From contig CM048853.1 in the NCBI GenBank assembly GCA_026545225.1, forward strand, positions 20,347,255 through 20,411,254: a DNA stretch of 64,000 nt, in the 5' to 3' direction. The DNA comes from Cornus controversa. Lineage: Eukaryota > Streptophyta > Magnoliopsida > Cornales > Cornaceae. Below the pieces are notes generated by a model. It ran no database searches and was not told the DNA's origin. It saw only the letters and a list, made by a program, of their open reading frames with translations. The translations under genes and the position numbers were made by a program. Below, one piece after another: positions 1-13,349 of this stretch (position 1 is the first letter of the stretch; each line of letters starts with the position of its first letter).

Positions 1-70
1 GAAAAAAAAGTGGTGGTATATATATATATATATATGTATGTATGTACCTGTGGTTTTTTATTTGCTGCAG

Positions 71-120
71 TAGATGAAGAGATGAGAAGACAAAGTAGAT
101 GGAGACCAAGGAAGATCTGA
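71..120 (+). CDS. possible last exon of an unknown host gene
   Basis: A pyrimidine-rich tract ending in TTTGCTGCAG (61-70) resembles a 3' splice site. It is followed by a short open stretch of basic, Arg-rich codons that ends in TGA at 118-120. The DNA after it is AT-rich and could be a 3' UTR. No domain is recognisable in about 16 codons and the upstream part of any gene lies outside the window. This could equally be chance. The exon reading is inference only. Confidence 0.2.
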
Positions 121-1359
121 GAAAGAGAAGCCATCACATATGATCCTTCCAGCAGATGAAGTGTGTACGTAGTATTGAGAAAGATATATGAAGCTATATA
201 AAAGATCGAGTTGCTCATGAAACCATCTATTAATTTGTAGGCCGAGTTTGAAGAGAGCTCATTTATTACTATTATGGTAGCTTGCTTCCTTGGGAGTAAA
301 AGCATCTTTGCTTATTCTAGATATTATTGTTCTTTCATATATTTATGTATTACAATAGTTATTGTTGTAAATGCCGTCTAAGCCTCCATTGATATAGTGC
401 TAGGAGATAAGGTAGTTGATTGGATTAATAATCACACAATATTTATGTTTATATAATATATTGGCTATATAGGTGGTATAAAAGACAATGAAGACATGCA
501 TGGACCAAGATAATTATTCATTTCCCCTGATCAATGTATTTGAGAAATAAATGTATTTTATTTTCATTTGAACCATCATTTGTGATTGAACCAACCATTC
601 ATCTATTAGCAATATACAGAGACAAGCTATTATAATACGCATGACATAGGGAAAAGAAAAAGGTATGCATTCCCTCACATATACATGAAACTTGCAAGGC
701 CAACTAAAAAAATGATATAACAATCGAAAAGTAATTCAAAGACTTGAAATGCAAGCAAGGATGTCTATTTCAGAGAAAGGAGCTGGAGGAAGAAGAAGCT
801 TCATTTATGGTATTCCTTCATGCCCATGTGCCATTTTCTTTTATTCGTTTCCTTTATTCTCTTCGTCTTTGCGGCCACTTTTTTCCCTTTTTACCCTCCC
901 TCTTTTTTTTTTTTTTATATTTTATTTCTTAATTGTAGTATGCTTTTACATTAATGGTTCCTTTTGGTCTCTTTATGTTCTTAATTAATTGGCATAAGAA
1001 GTAGGAGAGGAGAACTCTGTTGTATACAGTTGTAGCGCACTCTTGAAAGTAACTGTGGAACCTTATATTTTATTTATTTTTTATTTTATTAATGTAAATG
1101 AGTGTCCTTGCTAGCTTTTATAGTTCTAGTAAGGAATTTTAAATGAAATATGTATGATGAGTCCCTTGCGCCACGTACGTCCTATGCGCACTTATTACAT
1201 GTGTTTATTGCGCAATTCCGTCACACTTTGGAAGAGAGGTCTTCCTGCAAGAAAAAAGAAATAAGTTGTTCGGTATATTTCGATGATCAAGTTAGAACTG
1301 AATTAATAAATAATCGAAGAAGAAAAAGTTATTAATTGCCATATTTTGCGTACCTTTTA
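121..1359. other. AT-rich DNA without recognisable gene
   Basis: The stretch is AT-rich, with T and A homopolymers (for example 902-917 and 1070-1090). Short open frames such as 1150-1335 have no recognisable domain. No RNA gene or mobile-element terminus was seen. It could be the 3' flank of a gene to the left. Confidence 0.4.
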
Positions 1360-2897
1360 GAGTTGAATGACCCCCTCCTTTTATAGGAGTTCATGTTTTC
1401 CTCAACATGCAACTCTAATATTTTTCAACACGTAACCCTGACTTTTTTTCACAAATAGTTATCTTTTTGAACTTATTGACAAGTGTATTTTTTTTTTGGT
1501 TACATAATTAACCTCCAAAATTATATTTTTTAGTATCTTATTTTTTATTCTTTTATTTAATAAATATAATTTTTGTGATTTGGTAGGTTATTGATGTTTT
1601 TTTTAAAAAAAAGGTTCAAATCAAACAAATAAAAAATCTAGGACCTCTCTGCGCATGTTTTATTATTTGGGCCATACTTTCAGCTCGAGTATCAGACTAT
1701 ATAAATTCAGATGTTTTAGAAAATTTATTCATAAGGGAACAAATTTGTATTTCACAACGAAACCCTAATTCCAACATTTGAGGGGCGAAAATTGCATGTC
1801 AAAGTTGTCACAATATTTTGCGCGAAATTACACTAGTTATGGTAATTTGACCATATCTCTTAACTCAGTTATCAGAATTGAGTGAAATCAGCGGCTGTAA
1901 AAAACTAACTTGAAGTCCAATCAATTTGTGTTTCATAAAAATTTCATGAATCATACGTATTCAAAGTCAAATCGGGACGGTAAGTTGACGAAATATTCTG
2001 GCAGATTTTTTTCTCGACACTTTTCTATTTTCTTTTACTTGGAGAACACCCTAGAGGACCTCTAAATAAGAGAAAGAGACGAGAAACATAAGGGGGGGGG
2101 GGGGAGAGAGAGAAGAATCAATCTGTGGCAAAGGAACAAAAGGGGAGGCTTGTGCAACTGACAGAGAAAACAAAGACGATCTTCCACTTATGATTTCGAC
2201 ATTGAAAGTTGTAATTTTGTAACTCAATGTTTTTAATTGTTAAATGTGTTTGATGTTCATATTTTCTCAATAAAATATTTTTCTCAATATATGAATGCAT
2301 GTTTTAATACAATTAATTTTGCGTGCTTAACCACATATTAAGAAAGTGTTTAAATTATAGCATAAATGTTACTTGTATCTGACCATGAAGTAGTAATCTC
2401 AATAGGGCTACTTGAGAATAAGATGATAAATTGTGACAATTTATGCCTAACCATGAACAGATAGTCATAATTTATATGTTTTTCTTCAATTATTTATTTC
2501 TGGTTCATGACAAAGATGAGATAAATATTTAATTGAATCTCTACCTATCCAAGGATAGAACATTTATGAATTTATATGAAAATATCATATCTTAGATTTG
2601 TGGAAATTAAATAGGACATTTAATAACCTTATAATTGAAAATATGATCATTAGTGGTGGAATCCAAGCCTTGGTCATTATTTTCATTATCTTTATTATAA
2701 TTAATTATTCTTTTAGATTTAATCACTCAATCATTGGATGAATTAGTTAAGTAATAGTCTTAAAATTAAGTTATCCTAATCAATTCTCTTGGGAACAATC
2801 TTGTAATACACACCATGTCTATACATGATTCGTATACTTGCGAGTTAAATTTGATTTAGATTGATCTATTAATTTAAGTTGATTTAAATTGACATCA
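1360..2897 (+). mobile_element. decayed LTR (3' part) of a Ty3/gypsy Tat/Athila-like element
   Basis: The segment lies directly upstream of a primer-binding-site-like sequence at 2904-2918 and ends CATCA, as an LTR should end in CA. It contains a pyrimidine-poor leader with a G run (2093-2104), a GA-rich patch and AATAAA-like sequence (2268-2276), which suit the R/U5 part of an LTR. The start is not defined and no second copy is present, so the left border is arbitrary. No protein-coding remnant follows that I can identify, so the internal domain is lost or too decayed to read. Confidence 0.35.
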
Positions 2898-2903
2898 AGT
2901 TTT

Positions 2904-2918
2904 TGGTGCCATTGCCGG
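2904..2918 (+). promoter_or_regulatory. primer-binding-site-like sequence
   Basis: TGGTGCCATTGCCGG differs at two positions from the TGGCGCCGTTGCCGG that follows the 5' LTR in Athila/Tat-type plant gypsy elements. It is preceded by CATCAAGTTTT, giving an LTR end a few bases upstream. The match is by eye from family knowledge. Confidence 0.45.
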
Positions 2919-3649
2919 AGACTGTTTATGGTATAATTGAATTTTAAAATTATTGTTTATCATAATTCATAGATAATTGTTTCTTTTATTTATTTATTTT
3001 TTTCTCTCTCTGTTGTTTTCTTTTTATTTCCTTTATTTGAAAAAAGACTTACTAAAATTTTTTCTAGAAAAGAAAATTCAAAAGCAAAAAGGAATGGGAA
3101 AAAAATAAAAGGGTGAACACCTACAGACTACTTCTTTTAGGATTCAGTTAGAACATCATTTTGCAATCTAGGTAAGTATTTCTTATTTTTTTATTCCTTA
3201 ATTGATTAGTATTTTGTTTAGATTAGGAAAACATAGTTTGTTTTTAGGTTGAAAACTTTTGCATGCGAACTCTAGGATAGAAATGTTAGTTGACTGTCAA
3301 GTCAACTAATTTGAAAAGTTAAAATGCCAAAACTACCTTTCCTGTTTGAATATACAATTTTACCCTCAATTAGTTGGACATTTATATCCTTTTTGCATCT
3401 TACTTAAATCTCACACATTTGCTTTAATTAATATTTTTAATTAATACTAAATACATTAATTAATATTAAAATCAAATTATATAATCATACATAATAAAAT
3501 TTATCAATTAAAAACATAATTTAAAATTAAAAAATATATAACTTCATATATATTATATTCAGTAGCTATATATATATAATTTATTGATAAACCAGCATAT
3601 TGGCAAGAAAAAAAAATTTATATAGATTTAGGGATTCTGTAATTTATAT

Positions 3650-3701
3650 ATAAATTTATATATATTATATATGTTTTCTGTTATATATATATAGAAAGGT
3701 A

Positions 3702-3732
<31 letters not shown>

Positions 3733-3805
3733 TTCTGTTATATATATATAGAAAGGTAATATATATATATATATATATTTATAGAAAGGTAATATATATA
3801 GATAT
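3650..3805. repeat. TA-rich minisatellite, about three units
   Basis: The unit is built of TTCTGTTATATATATATAG, then AAAGGTAAT, then a long (TA)n run. The AGAAAGGTAAT block occurs three times (near 3692, 3750 and 3783), with the TTCTGTTATA block before the first two. Unit length is close to 58 bases for the first step and shorter for the last. Confidence 0.7.
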
Positions 3806-4540
3806 ATACACACACTACCCACCGCCACAACCACGACCTTCCACCGCTGCCACAACCCACAACCTTTTCCACCGCCACCACAACCCACAACCTCTCTCTT
3901 TCTACTTCCCACAACCATCTATTTGTTTTCTCTTTCTCACATACACGCACGCACATAGATTCTCCTCTTACCCCTTTCTACTCTTCAAACCCTAACCCTA
4001 ATTTTAGTTCATCACCAGCACACACTGAGTTCACCAATTATGAATCAGGGTTGGTTTTCTTCAAGCATATATGTTTTATGAAATGATCAGCGGTCTCATT
4101 TATGCTATGCCCTCGCATCGTGTTCGTGTATCTTTATTGAGCTTTCTTCACTTCAGCGCCATGGGAAGGTCTTTCGCTCATTTCTTCAGGCGTCTACAGA
4201 GGGATTGATAGCAAATAGAGGGGAAATGGGTTCTTGGCTGACTCATTTATTTCCCTCATTTTTTCATCCACCATTAAATTGGAAGTTGCGGAATCACCCA
4301 TGATGGTCACTAAAATAAAATCAAAATGGTGGTGACATGGAGTGCTTTCTTGATAATGGTAGTGATGTGGGTTGGGAGTTGCAGAAATTTGGTCGTGACT
4401 GTGGCAGTGGCGTGAGTTTGAGGAAAGAAGAAGATAGGCAGTGTTATCGGTAGAGTCATCTTCTTGGCAGTGGTTGGGGGTGGTTTCAGATATATATATA
4501 TATATATCTATATATATGTCATTTTAGAGATATATGTACA

Positions 4541-4575
4541 GTGAGAGTATTCAAACATTTCGTAAATACTCTCAC
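4541..4575. repeat. perfect 10-bp stem inverted repeat
   Basis: GTGAGAGTAT at 4541-4550 pairs with ATACTCTCAC at 4566-4575 across a 15-base loop. No run of T that would suggest a terminator follows. It may be the remnant of a small inverted-repeat element, but no target duplication was found. Confidence 0.5.
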
Positions 4576-4827
4576 TATATCAAGGGTATTTAGAACATTT
4601 CGTATAGGAGGGGTCTACGTCATCGATTACGTCAGCAAGTTCAATTACAAAATTATTAAATATAAGAGGGTAAATTGGTAAAATCATTTGAACCGTCAAT
4701 TTTTAACGGATTTTAACTCTGACTGGGGGTGTCAGGGTATGGTTTATCAAACCTGGGGGAGGTTGACCTCAATCAAAGACACAAACAAGTATTCTCCGTG
4801 GGTAATAAACGAAAATCTGGGGGGATG

Positions 4828-7800
4828 TTAGAGCATTTTACCCTAGAAATAACCATAGGGTCACACTTTCTTTAAGTTTATTTATTTTTATTTATTTTCT
4901 CTTATTTTTTTCTCTTAAAAAAGAAATAAAAGACCACACACTCATTCACTTTTTCCTTTCTTTTTATTTATATTGTGAGTTTTGTTTGTGCATTTTAATT
5001 TAGCATTCTTGCATTAAAATTTTAGAAGGACACGAACTCCCAATAAGATAAGGATTGGATTTCATCCCCAATTTCGTTGCCCACCTTGGTTAACCACCTT
5101 CCTATATTTGTCTAACCCAAGCCAAATTTTAATATTATTTAAAATCAAGTAGTCATTGGCCATAGAGTTCATATTGCTCATAGGACCCTCTAGAACAGAG
5201 TTAACTTTTGGTAACCCCAGTGAGAACCTTTCAATTTCATAATATCTAGAAAAGTTTTGTCAAACGACAACACCATTGTTTATGAGGCCCATAAGTATGT
5301 TTACCGAAGTTTTGATGTCAAAAGGAGTGGTTTAAGGGCAGTTTGGTAATTTTACTTTATGTGCTTGTATTGCAATTTTTTCTATGCCTATTTAAATATG
5401 TTCATTAAAGTTCTTAGATCATATCAGTCTCAAGTCTTTTATCTATTTGCACTAACAGCCCACGTATTGATATTTTTGTCATTTCAAGTGTTGTTGCAGG
5501 AAGTTGTCATGTGTCACTCAGTGATGACCATGCTAATGATTGGCTTGTTTTAGATTACACTGGAGAACAAGAAAAAATGAGCTGGACCTTCTTTTTTCAG
5601 CCGTTGTATATCCATTTGTGCATTACAGCTACAGTGTGTCTCTCTGTGAGAAAAATAGTAAGAGAATACGACTGAGAGTGCACCACCGCCAAAGGAAAGA
5701 GAGAGAGAGAAGAAAATAAAAAAAGGAGCACCACTAATCTAAGGTCTTTTAGTGAGAGAAAGAGAGCCATGAACTGGTCTGGTCTTCTCTCAAGCTCGGT
5801 TATGGAGTCAAGCACGGTGGTTGATGTGCAGCAGCAGAAGAGTGGTTTGCAACTTAGATAGAGGTCCAGTCAAGCTTCGTTAGTTCTGTCAAGGTAAACC
5901 CAGCTCTATGAGTATGATCTGATTTCTAATTGAGCTCGCTTCAGGTATAAATTCTTCTCACTTAACTTTTTGAAATCTATACAAGATTGTCTATGCCTAT
6001 ACATAATGATCTTAACTTCAGGTGTTCTGATTTGGGTGTATGTCATGAGAAATTGGGATTTCTTTCAACTTTTTAGTACACATCCACAGGCGTACAAGCT
6101 TTAATTTGTTTCTCAACTTTGTATTTTGCTTGGACCATCTAAAACCTATAATAGAAGATAAATGTTGATGTCTTATATCCTTCGGTTGTCAAACCTAATT
6201 AGAAAATACATGGTCTGCCATAGTTGATTCTGGAATGTGTAATTCATCGTTCTAAAGTCACTTTTGCCCAAAAAAACAAAAAAAAAAATATTTATGCACT
6301 GTTTAAAATTTCTAAATGTTGAAACTTGTTTTATTCATCTCATCCTAAAGGTGTTGTCAAAGGCTTGTTCTAAGTAAGTTTGAGCTGCTATTTATTTATG
6401 TGGTTTTAGAGCATAATAGCATGTTTCGGTTTAGTTTACAAGACTATTAAAGCCTGCACATTCTCAGAACTAGCCTAGGAGCAAAATCTGACTACCTAGA
6501 ACCTAATGCACTATTTATTGCTGATATAAATTCTTTGTTGCTGTGATTAACTTCAGAAATGGGAAAATTTGTTTCAATTGAGTTTCTGGACTGTATTTGG
6601 CATTCCAGTAAGTGTGTAGTAACTTCTTAAAGTAGATTGTGAAGTGTTGGGACTGATTTAGAAGCTTCATTAGATTTTGACCACCTGAACCTTAAAATCT
6701 GTCTTAATTTGCTGATATGTTCCATGAACATATACAAAAGCCTATAGTTGCCATAACTGATTCTAGCAAGTTTTGTTATGCTCATGACATGCACTTACAT
6801 TTTCCTTGCTATTCTTGATTTAACAGTTGCTAAACTTAGGTTATCTATCTTTGCTCACATTATGTTGGCAAAAGGACCTAAGGACTGCATTTTCAAGTTA
6901 AAAAATTCTGAATTGTTGCTATTGATATAAGAAAGAGTATTTGACTATTCTAAATATGTTAGTTCAGTGTAAATTCAACACATACCTCTACAGTTGACTG
7001 TGACACTTCATAACCTGCTGTTTTAACTTATTTTCACTCATATTTACACATTTTTGCTGCCATCTTGGAGTCTTATTGTTTGCAATGAGCTGCACCATAA
7101 AAGAACAAGTTCAGATATTGATTGTAAAAGTTATTTACTTATTCTAGATGTGTTTAGATTGAATTAGCACAGGTATACTTAGAGTATTTTAATAGGCCAC
7201 AACTACACTATTCATTGTGCTGATTTGTGGATCATATTGCTGTCAGGAACTATACCTTCCTTAATGTACATCATTGCATCAAGTTAACCAATTTAGACTT
7301 TACACACACACAAAACATATATTTTTTGGTGGTTGTCTCTTTGTGAGAAGTCATTGTGTGGTTGTTTTAGAATTTGTCAAGTTGAAGTGCTTTGAATATA
7401 TACCATGATATTTTTATGTTGATCACTTGATATTTTGTGAATTTGCTAACAGATTACACTAGTGTTGCTGAATTGTTTTGTTGAAGTTGACTGATTTGTG
7501 TAGAAGAAAGTCTTGAGTACCTTTGACATTCTAGAATACTCATTTGACCATGATAAAAGTATTGAAGTTGTTTTTAAGTTCTGTATTGAGTTGCTTTTGA
7601 ATCTGACTAACTAGAGGATCAGTTTGGATCCAAAATTTCTGTCAAAAGACTTTTAAAGAGGCTGTTATTTTACCTAGGTGATCAAAGAGCATCAAATGCA
7701 TTTGAATATGTTTAATTTCATATAACAAGCTTGGTTTAGCATATGTCTTGCATAAAAAAACATAGGTTATAAAAAGAAGTTGCAGACCAGTGCACTGAAG

Positions 7801-8086
7801 TGCTCATAAAGCTGAACTCTGATCAAGCTACCATTAAAAGTTAACTCTTGTGAACTTTATTGAAGAGAGCAGGGCCTGTATTGTCAACATTTATATGATC
7901 TTTAAGCTTGCTACATATGGTGAAAAGGGAATTGAATAGTTGCTGAATTTAGCTTCATTATTTACCAAACTCAAGTGGATCTATATATCAAGCGAAGCTT
8001 TGCAATGCATATTATATTTTCTTGAGAGGTTTTAGTTGTATTTCTTTTTGCACTAATATCTTGTAGTCCTAGCATAGGGTTGCTTT
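4828..8086. other. non-coding region, intron-like composition
   Basis: The stretch is T-rich with many short TTG/TTT words and no long open frame, resembling intron or intergenic DNA. A small frame around 5503-5640 follows a TTGCAG and reads as plausible protein, but has no recognisable domain. The start, TGTTAGAGCATTTTACCC after a GGGGGGA run, could be an LTR start following a polypurine tract, but no partner LTR is present in the window. Confidence 0.35.
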
Positions 8087-9229
8087 TGTACCGGGTCCAA
8101 TCTTGATTGGTTCTCTTTTTATGCATCATTTTTGTCATAAATGAGTTTTAAATGATGTTTTGAATGTTTTAAATATGAAAAACATGTTTGAGAACTTGTT
8201 TAGAGGATTGGGAAAGTTTTGGAAGTGTTTGATGAAATTTGAGATTTTCGGGTCGGTGAGGCCCAATAAGCGGGTCAAGTGGGCCCAAAAATTCAGAAAA
8301 TTTTTGAAAAATATTTATTTTTGGTATTAGAACATTTGTAATGTTTCTAGAAGTATGGAAGTGATTTCAGAGCCGTATCAAAATCAGAAACGGAGCCCGA
8401 GAGGTACATTAAGCAACTTGGGGGTAAAATAGTCATTTTGCAATTAGTGTATTGTAAATACACATATGTGTATTTTGCTAGATAGAATTAAAGAGAGAGG
8501 AAGTCGGCCATTGTTGTCCCTCTTGAGCTTTTTATCTCATTCATCTTCTTCCATTTTGAGAGCCTTAGAGAGAGATTTAGGGCTTGCTCCAAGAGAGAAA
8601 GTTGTTCTCCTCTCTTTCTTTTTGAAGTTGTTGAGTTCAAAGTCACTCTTTGGAGACTTTTGAAATTTGAGTGCAGTTGAAGTTTGGATTCGGGTCTTGT
8701 TGAAGAAGGAATGGTTGTTCTCATTGTCCCAATCTACAATCCTACGGAAAGAAAGTGCAATTTGGTGGAGTTTGAAGTTTTGTGATTTCTAGGGTTTGCT
8801 AGGAAAAACTTCAAACTTGAGGTAGGGGTGTTTCTTCCCTTTTATTCATCAATTCCTAGGGTTTTATGGACTTTGGGAATGTTTTGGTGTTGCTAACATG
8901 TATGGGAGAATGGTGGGGGTTATGTGATTTCGTCTTTCCCCTTACATTGTGTATTGATATATATTAAAAATGTTCATAACGTGGTATAGGATGAATTGGG
9001 AATTTATACATGCAATATGAATGAAATGAGAGCATATTTAGTTATGTGATAGATTATGTGCATATATGAATTGTATACACGACTTGAACATATATGTGGT
9101 TATATGTGGTGTATAAGAATGTGGTGCATGCTAGAATTCATAAAGAGTATGAATGTATGTAGGAAAGCATGAGTTATGCCTAATGTGCATATATATGTAT
9201 GTATCGAAGGATTGTCCAAGTGAGCTATA

Positions 9230-9495
9230 CATGGGGTTCAGAGTTGTCCTACCATGTTATGAAAGTGGTATAATTATCCACTAAGGTATAATAGTTGGAG
9301 TCACCTAATCATAACAAGGCTAATACCTAGAAATCAGAGTTATCCATAAATCTTATGATTGTCGGAGTTGTCCACTCACAATGGCATGACCAATATATTG
9401 CCAGGAATGTACGATTCTCCGAAGTTGTCCAAATCATACGAGTGTCGTTGAAGTTGTCCAACACTATATGATCTTTGGAGTTGACCAATCATGTC
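9230..9495 (+). repeat. repeated GGAGTTGTCC-type motif in G1 LTR
   Basis: Variants of GGAGTTGTCC recur at roughly 40-60 base steps (near 9239, 9295, 9340, 9365, 9420, 9450 and 9477), each followed by a different place-holder sequence. The motif has weak dyad symmetry (GGA...TCC). The 3' LTR shows the same series at 31240-31490, and the solo LTR at 11545-11870 shows it on the other strand. Confidence 0.6.
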
Positions 9496-10217
9496 TATAT
9501 ATCAGGTTATGACTGAAAAAGATGTAATTATTGAGATGCTTATATGTTTAATTGTTAATCTTGGCGAATGATTAAATTATTTATACTTGAATTGCATTTG
9601 TATTTATTTGATATGAGAACATTGAATATGTTATGTAGAGTAGCGACATCATGGTTACATATCATGTAGGTCGGTGTTAGGTCGATGTTTAGGTGGGTTA
9701 GGGCATTCATACTGAGCTAATTGTTTTGCTCACCCCTCTCCCCCCAAATTTTTTATAGATAACACACCGGTGATAGACGAAACTTGAATATCCAAGTGGA
9801 GTTCTTTGTTGTACTTTTGATGTCACGCCCCGAAACCCGGACCGCCGGGACTCCCCCGGACCGACCCCGAATCCCGAGTGTGAACCTGTTCACTCAATCC
9901 TGTGAACGATCTCAATTACACTCATACATTAGTATCAAGGTTTGATACAATGCTATAATGCCTCGATTTCCAACTCTCGGAGAACTGGAGGTTAAACTGT
10001 CCATTTAGCCCAATAGGCCCCCATTACCCTCATTCACCGCAGAAGTTTAACTCAATTCTTGCATATGAATGCACCCAACTCCACCTTAACCAATCCCCAT
10101 GGCCCCTACATCAAATCATACACTTTAGTGAACATTTATTTGCCCACACTTTTAAGAATCACTCACTTTCGAGCCTCAAAATGTACTTTGTTTGGAATTT
10201 GAAAGTGAGACATATAC

Positions 10218-10467
10218 TGTAATACCCCGCTCCAACACATGGTATGATATTGTCCGCTTTGGGCCTGAGCCCGCACAGTTTTGCTCTTAGGTTTTACCCC
10301 AAAAGGCCTCATACCATTTGAAGAGAACATACTACATATAAGCACATCCCCTTCTCCACACCCAGGCGATGTGGGATTGAGCACCCTATACCCTGTCAGT
10401 GTGGTAGCTCAGTCCAGTGTCTGTCTTCGCACCCGCCCACTCACACCCGTCCACAAGGGTTACTACA
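10218..10467 (-). mobile_element. TRIM solo LTR (non-5S subfamily)
   Basis: It starts TGTAATACCCCGCTCC and ends GGGTTACTACA (+ strand). It is flanked by TATAC on both sides (10213-10217 and 10468-10472). It is 250 bp long and the same family as the LTRs at 39473, 44675-45561 and 62768. The strand follows the PBS orientation seen in the complete copies, where the - strand reads LTR then TGGTATCAGAGCC. Confidence 0.85.
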
Positions 10468-10582
10468 TATACCATTGGATAGAGGATCCAAAAATACTCA
10501 AGTTCAAAAAAAAATCACACTCAATTCTGATCTAGAACGAAGAAATTACGTCGAAATGAAGTTTTGGAAAAAGTTGTGAATA

Positions 10583-10830
10583 GTAATTTCGATTGATCGA
10601 AAATGGACTTCGATTGATCGAAATTAAATCTCGATTAATCGAAGTTCTTGCGAGATTTTCACTCTCTCGAGACCCCAAACCTACAATATCTCGATTGATC
10701 GAAATGGGGGTTTCGATTAATCAAAATTCCCCCTGTCTGGACCTTAAAAATCACCATAAATCATCACCCCTTCGATCAATCGAAATAGGGGTTTCGATTG
10801 ATCAAAATAGGCATCTCAATTGATCGAAAT
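10583..10830. repeat. cluster of dyad motifs TTCGAT-NN-ATCGAA
   Basis: About eight copies of TTTCGATTGATCGAAA or close variants (centre TG, TA or CA) lie in 250 bases. Arms of six or seven bases pair perfectly around a 2-base centre. The cluster is inside the solo LTR, several hundred bases from its - strand 3' end. Confidence 0.8.
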
Positions 10831-11544
10831 GCACCTCCCAGGACTTCCAACAACCCTATACATGATTCATTTGGAGCCCAATCCACTTTCTATCATCCTA
10901 GAACCCCTCATACATGATTAATAACATAAATGGAAGGTTCCAACACCAATCTCACACTCAAGATCACATTCATAATTGAATTCATACACCAAAATGAATC
11001 ATTATCCTCCACAACCACAATTCATTCACAATGAAAACATCATCAAAAGAACCAAGTGCCGCCATGGGCATTACATAAATTAAACCGTGGTCTTTTCACA
11101 CCCAACAAGTTTATAATCCAATATATACATCAAAAGTACATATGTCCAAAGTATAACTACAACTCAAAAAAATAAGTCACATGCCACAAGCCGGCATGGA
11201 TAGCCACAAAATGCTCAACATCCAAAAGAAAGCATAAACACCACTAGAGCTCCACTTGGACACTCATGTCCCATCCATCATCGGCGCTTTATCTGTAAAA
11301 GAGTTTATAATAAAGGGGTGAGCACCACTACGGCTCAGTAAAGGTTCCCCAACCCTTCTAAGTGCCGACCCGACACGACCTACATGGAATGCATATGAAT
11401 ACACTACATACCACATTCACAATCTCACAAATAATTTAACCAATGCAATTAAAAAGGATTGCATATTTCAAGAATCATGTATAACATGTTCAAACATAAA
11501 AGCATTAAGGAAAGTAAATGCTCTCTCTCTCGGTCCTCATCCGA

Positions 11545-11870
11545 TACCCCACATGATTGGCCCGCTCCGAGGATCATGTAACCTTGGACACCTCCGATAA
11601 CCATCCAATGACCGGGACAACTCCGAAAGGTCATTTTACCATAGCAATATATGGGATTGCCATAGAGTGAGGGGACAACTCCGAGGCTCACAAATCTTGG
11701 ACATTCTCCGATAATCATCCTATGACCGGGACAACTCCGAGGGGTCATTAGTATTGGACATACTCCGATCCTAGGCATTAAGCCTTAGTATGGCGGGTCC
11801 ACTCCGAGGGCCATACGTAGTGGATAATTTTATCACATTTCACAACACGGTTGGACCACTCCGAAGTCCC
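11545..11870 (-). repeat. GGACAACTCCGA repeat series in solo LTR
   Basis: GGACAACTCCGA or a variant (GGACACCTCCGA, GGACATTCTCCGA, GGTCCACTCCGA) recurs about eight times, 35-60 bases apart. It is the reverse complement of the GGAGTTGTCC series of the G1 LTR, as expected since the solo LTR lies on the opposite strand. Confidence 0.65.
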
Positions 11871-13349
11871 GTGTACTTCATTTGCGTCATTTTTCCCGCA
11901 ACTTCCCACACATGCAATATGAATGCATAAACACATGACATTTTATTTTCATGCTCATTGATACTAAAAAGAAGTAACAAGCATATTTTCCATCACCACA
12001 CACCACATATAGCACATATATGTATCATATATCATCTCATATGCATACAACTTCAAAATTAGCATATTTTATTCATGCTGCACTCAATGCATAATTTTAG
12101 CACATAGAACTAACATGCATTCAACAACCACATTCTCACATATAATCACATATATGACACTTGGTACACATTTTTTCACATATACACCAAATTGAGTACA
12201 TAATGCCTATGTATCAATTTCTTACACTCACATACTTCAAACCCACATGCTACCATCAATACAATATACACAATTGTGAAAAGATAGGACTCTAGAGAAG
12301 AAGAAAATACAACTTTTCACACCTCTCACCATCCTAAAGCATGTGAAACACAACCTCCACCTCTCTTCTTCACTCGAAACCCTAGAATCGACAATTAGAA
12401 GAGAAGAAAAACTCCTACCTCGAAAATGAAGACTTTTCAAGCACTTCACCAAAATTTCAACGAAGTCTATCTTGATAAACCACCACTTTGATCGATTCAA
12501 AGGGAAGTCCTAGCCGTCCCCTACGTATCTCCCTCCTTCGGCAAGTCTTGAATCCAAGCCGAACGGGTCCGAAATGTAGAGAGAAGGGAGAGCTATGAAG
12601 ATGGAGAGCTTTAGAGAGAGAAAGAGGAATGAGATATAGCGGAATATCTCTGCCACTAATATTTAAAATATTTAGGGCTTGCAAAAAGACAAAAATGCCC
12701 CCGACCACTTAACGTACCCTCCTGGCCTTCTTTTTCAATTCCAAAAATTCCTACGGTCTCGAAATCACTTCCTTAACTCTCTAAATATTTCATCTAAGTC
12801 ATTCTCAAAAATAAATATTTTTGAGAATTTTTCGGATTCTCGGGCCCACTTAAGTCGTATCCCGGGCCCTAGTTTGACCAAAAAGTCAAACTTCTCCAAA
12901 TCTCCCAAAAATTTACCAAAACCCTTAAAACACTTTCCAAACATGTTTCCCACACTCGAAACATGTTAAACATCACTCAAAATATATTTATGACAATTAT
13001 AGTGCAAAAAATGAAAAACCGACCAAAATTGGTCACGGTCTCTACATTTGAGATATTTGGAATGTTGTATATATTGCAATCTATGTTGGCTTGTGGCATG
13101 TTGATACTTTTGATTTTGTATTCATGGTCAAACTACTTGTAATTTGGATCCTCTTATGTATAGATCATCTGGACAACTTGTGAAATTTGGAGTAATGCTT
13201 AAGGGAATGTATGTTTACATCAAATGTATGGTTTTATAACATTTTATTTATGTTTTAATGTTTATGAGTGAATTTGATGATAGAGGATGTATTTGGATGT
13301 GAATGGTGTATGTGGTAGAACAAATGAGAATTCTACAAAATTTGCATTT

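Larger units (their letters stand above)
2919..4827. other. non-coding AT-rich stretch
   Basis: No coding region is recognised. The stretch contains the TA minisatellite at 3650-3800, a pyrimidine/CA-rich patch at 3810-3990 (the source of low-complexity open frames on both strands), and a perfect-stem hairpin at 4541-4575. Segments around 4600-4800 read like a common dispersed plant repeat, but I cannot assign a family. Confidence 0.4.
9821..13046 (-). mobile_element. solo LTR of a G1-related gypsy family
   Basis: The insert begins TGTCACGCCCCG and ends GGTCTCTACA on the + strand, so TG...CA holds. TTTGA is duplicated on both sides (9816-9820 and 13047-13051). The uninterrupted site is readable in the G1 3' LTR near 31817-31826 (GTACTTTTGAGATATT). 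Read on the - strand it starts TGTAGAGACCGTGACC and ends GGGGCGTGACA, like G1's own TGTAGAGACCGGGTC...GGGGCATGACA. It also shares an ACTGAGC...GCTCACC...ACAGATAA block with G1 near 11288-11345. No internal domain or second LTR is present, so it is a solo LTR left by LTR-LTR recombination. Confidence 0.85.

Noticed and set aside
3628..3995. Open frames on both strands
   Set aside because: They are translations of TA repeats and a CA/CC-rich tract; low complexity.
5503..5640. Exon-like frame after TTGCAG
   Set aside because: Plausible amino-acid composition but no domain and no neighbouring exon; not enough to call a gene.
10163..10535. Open frames repeated at 44656-45339 and 39368-39658
   Set aside because: They follow the copies of the TRIM LTR and have no coding meaning.
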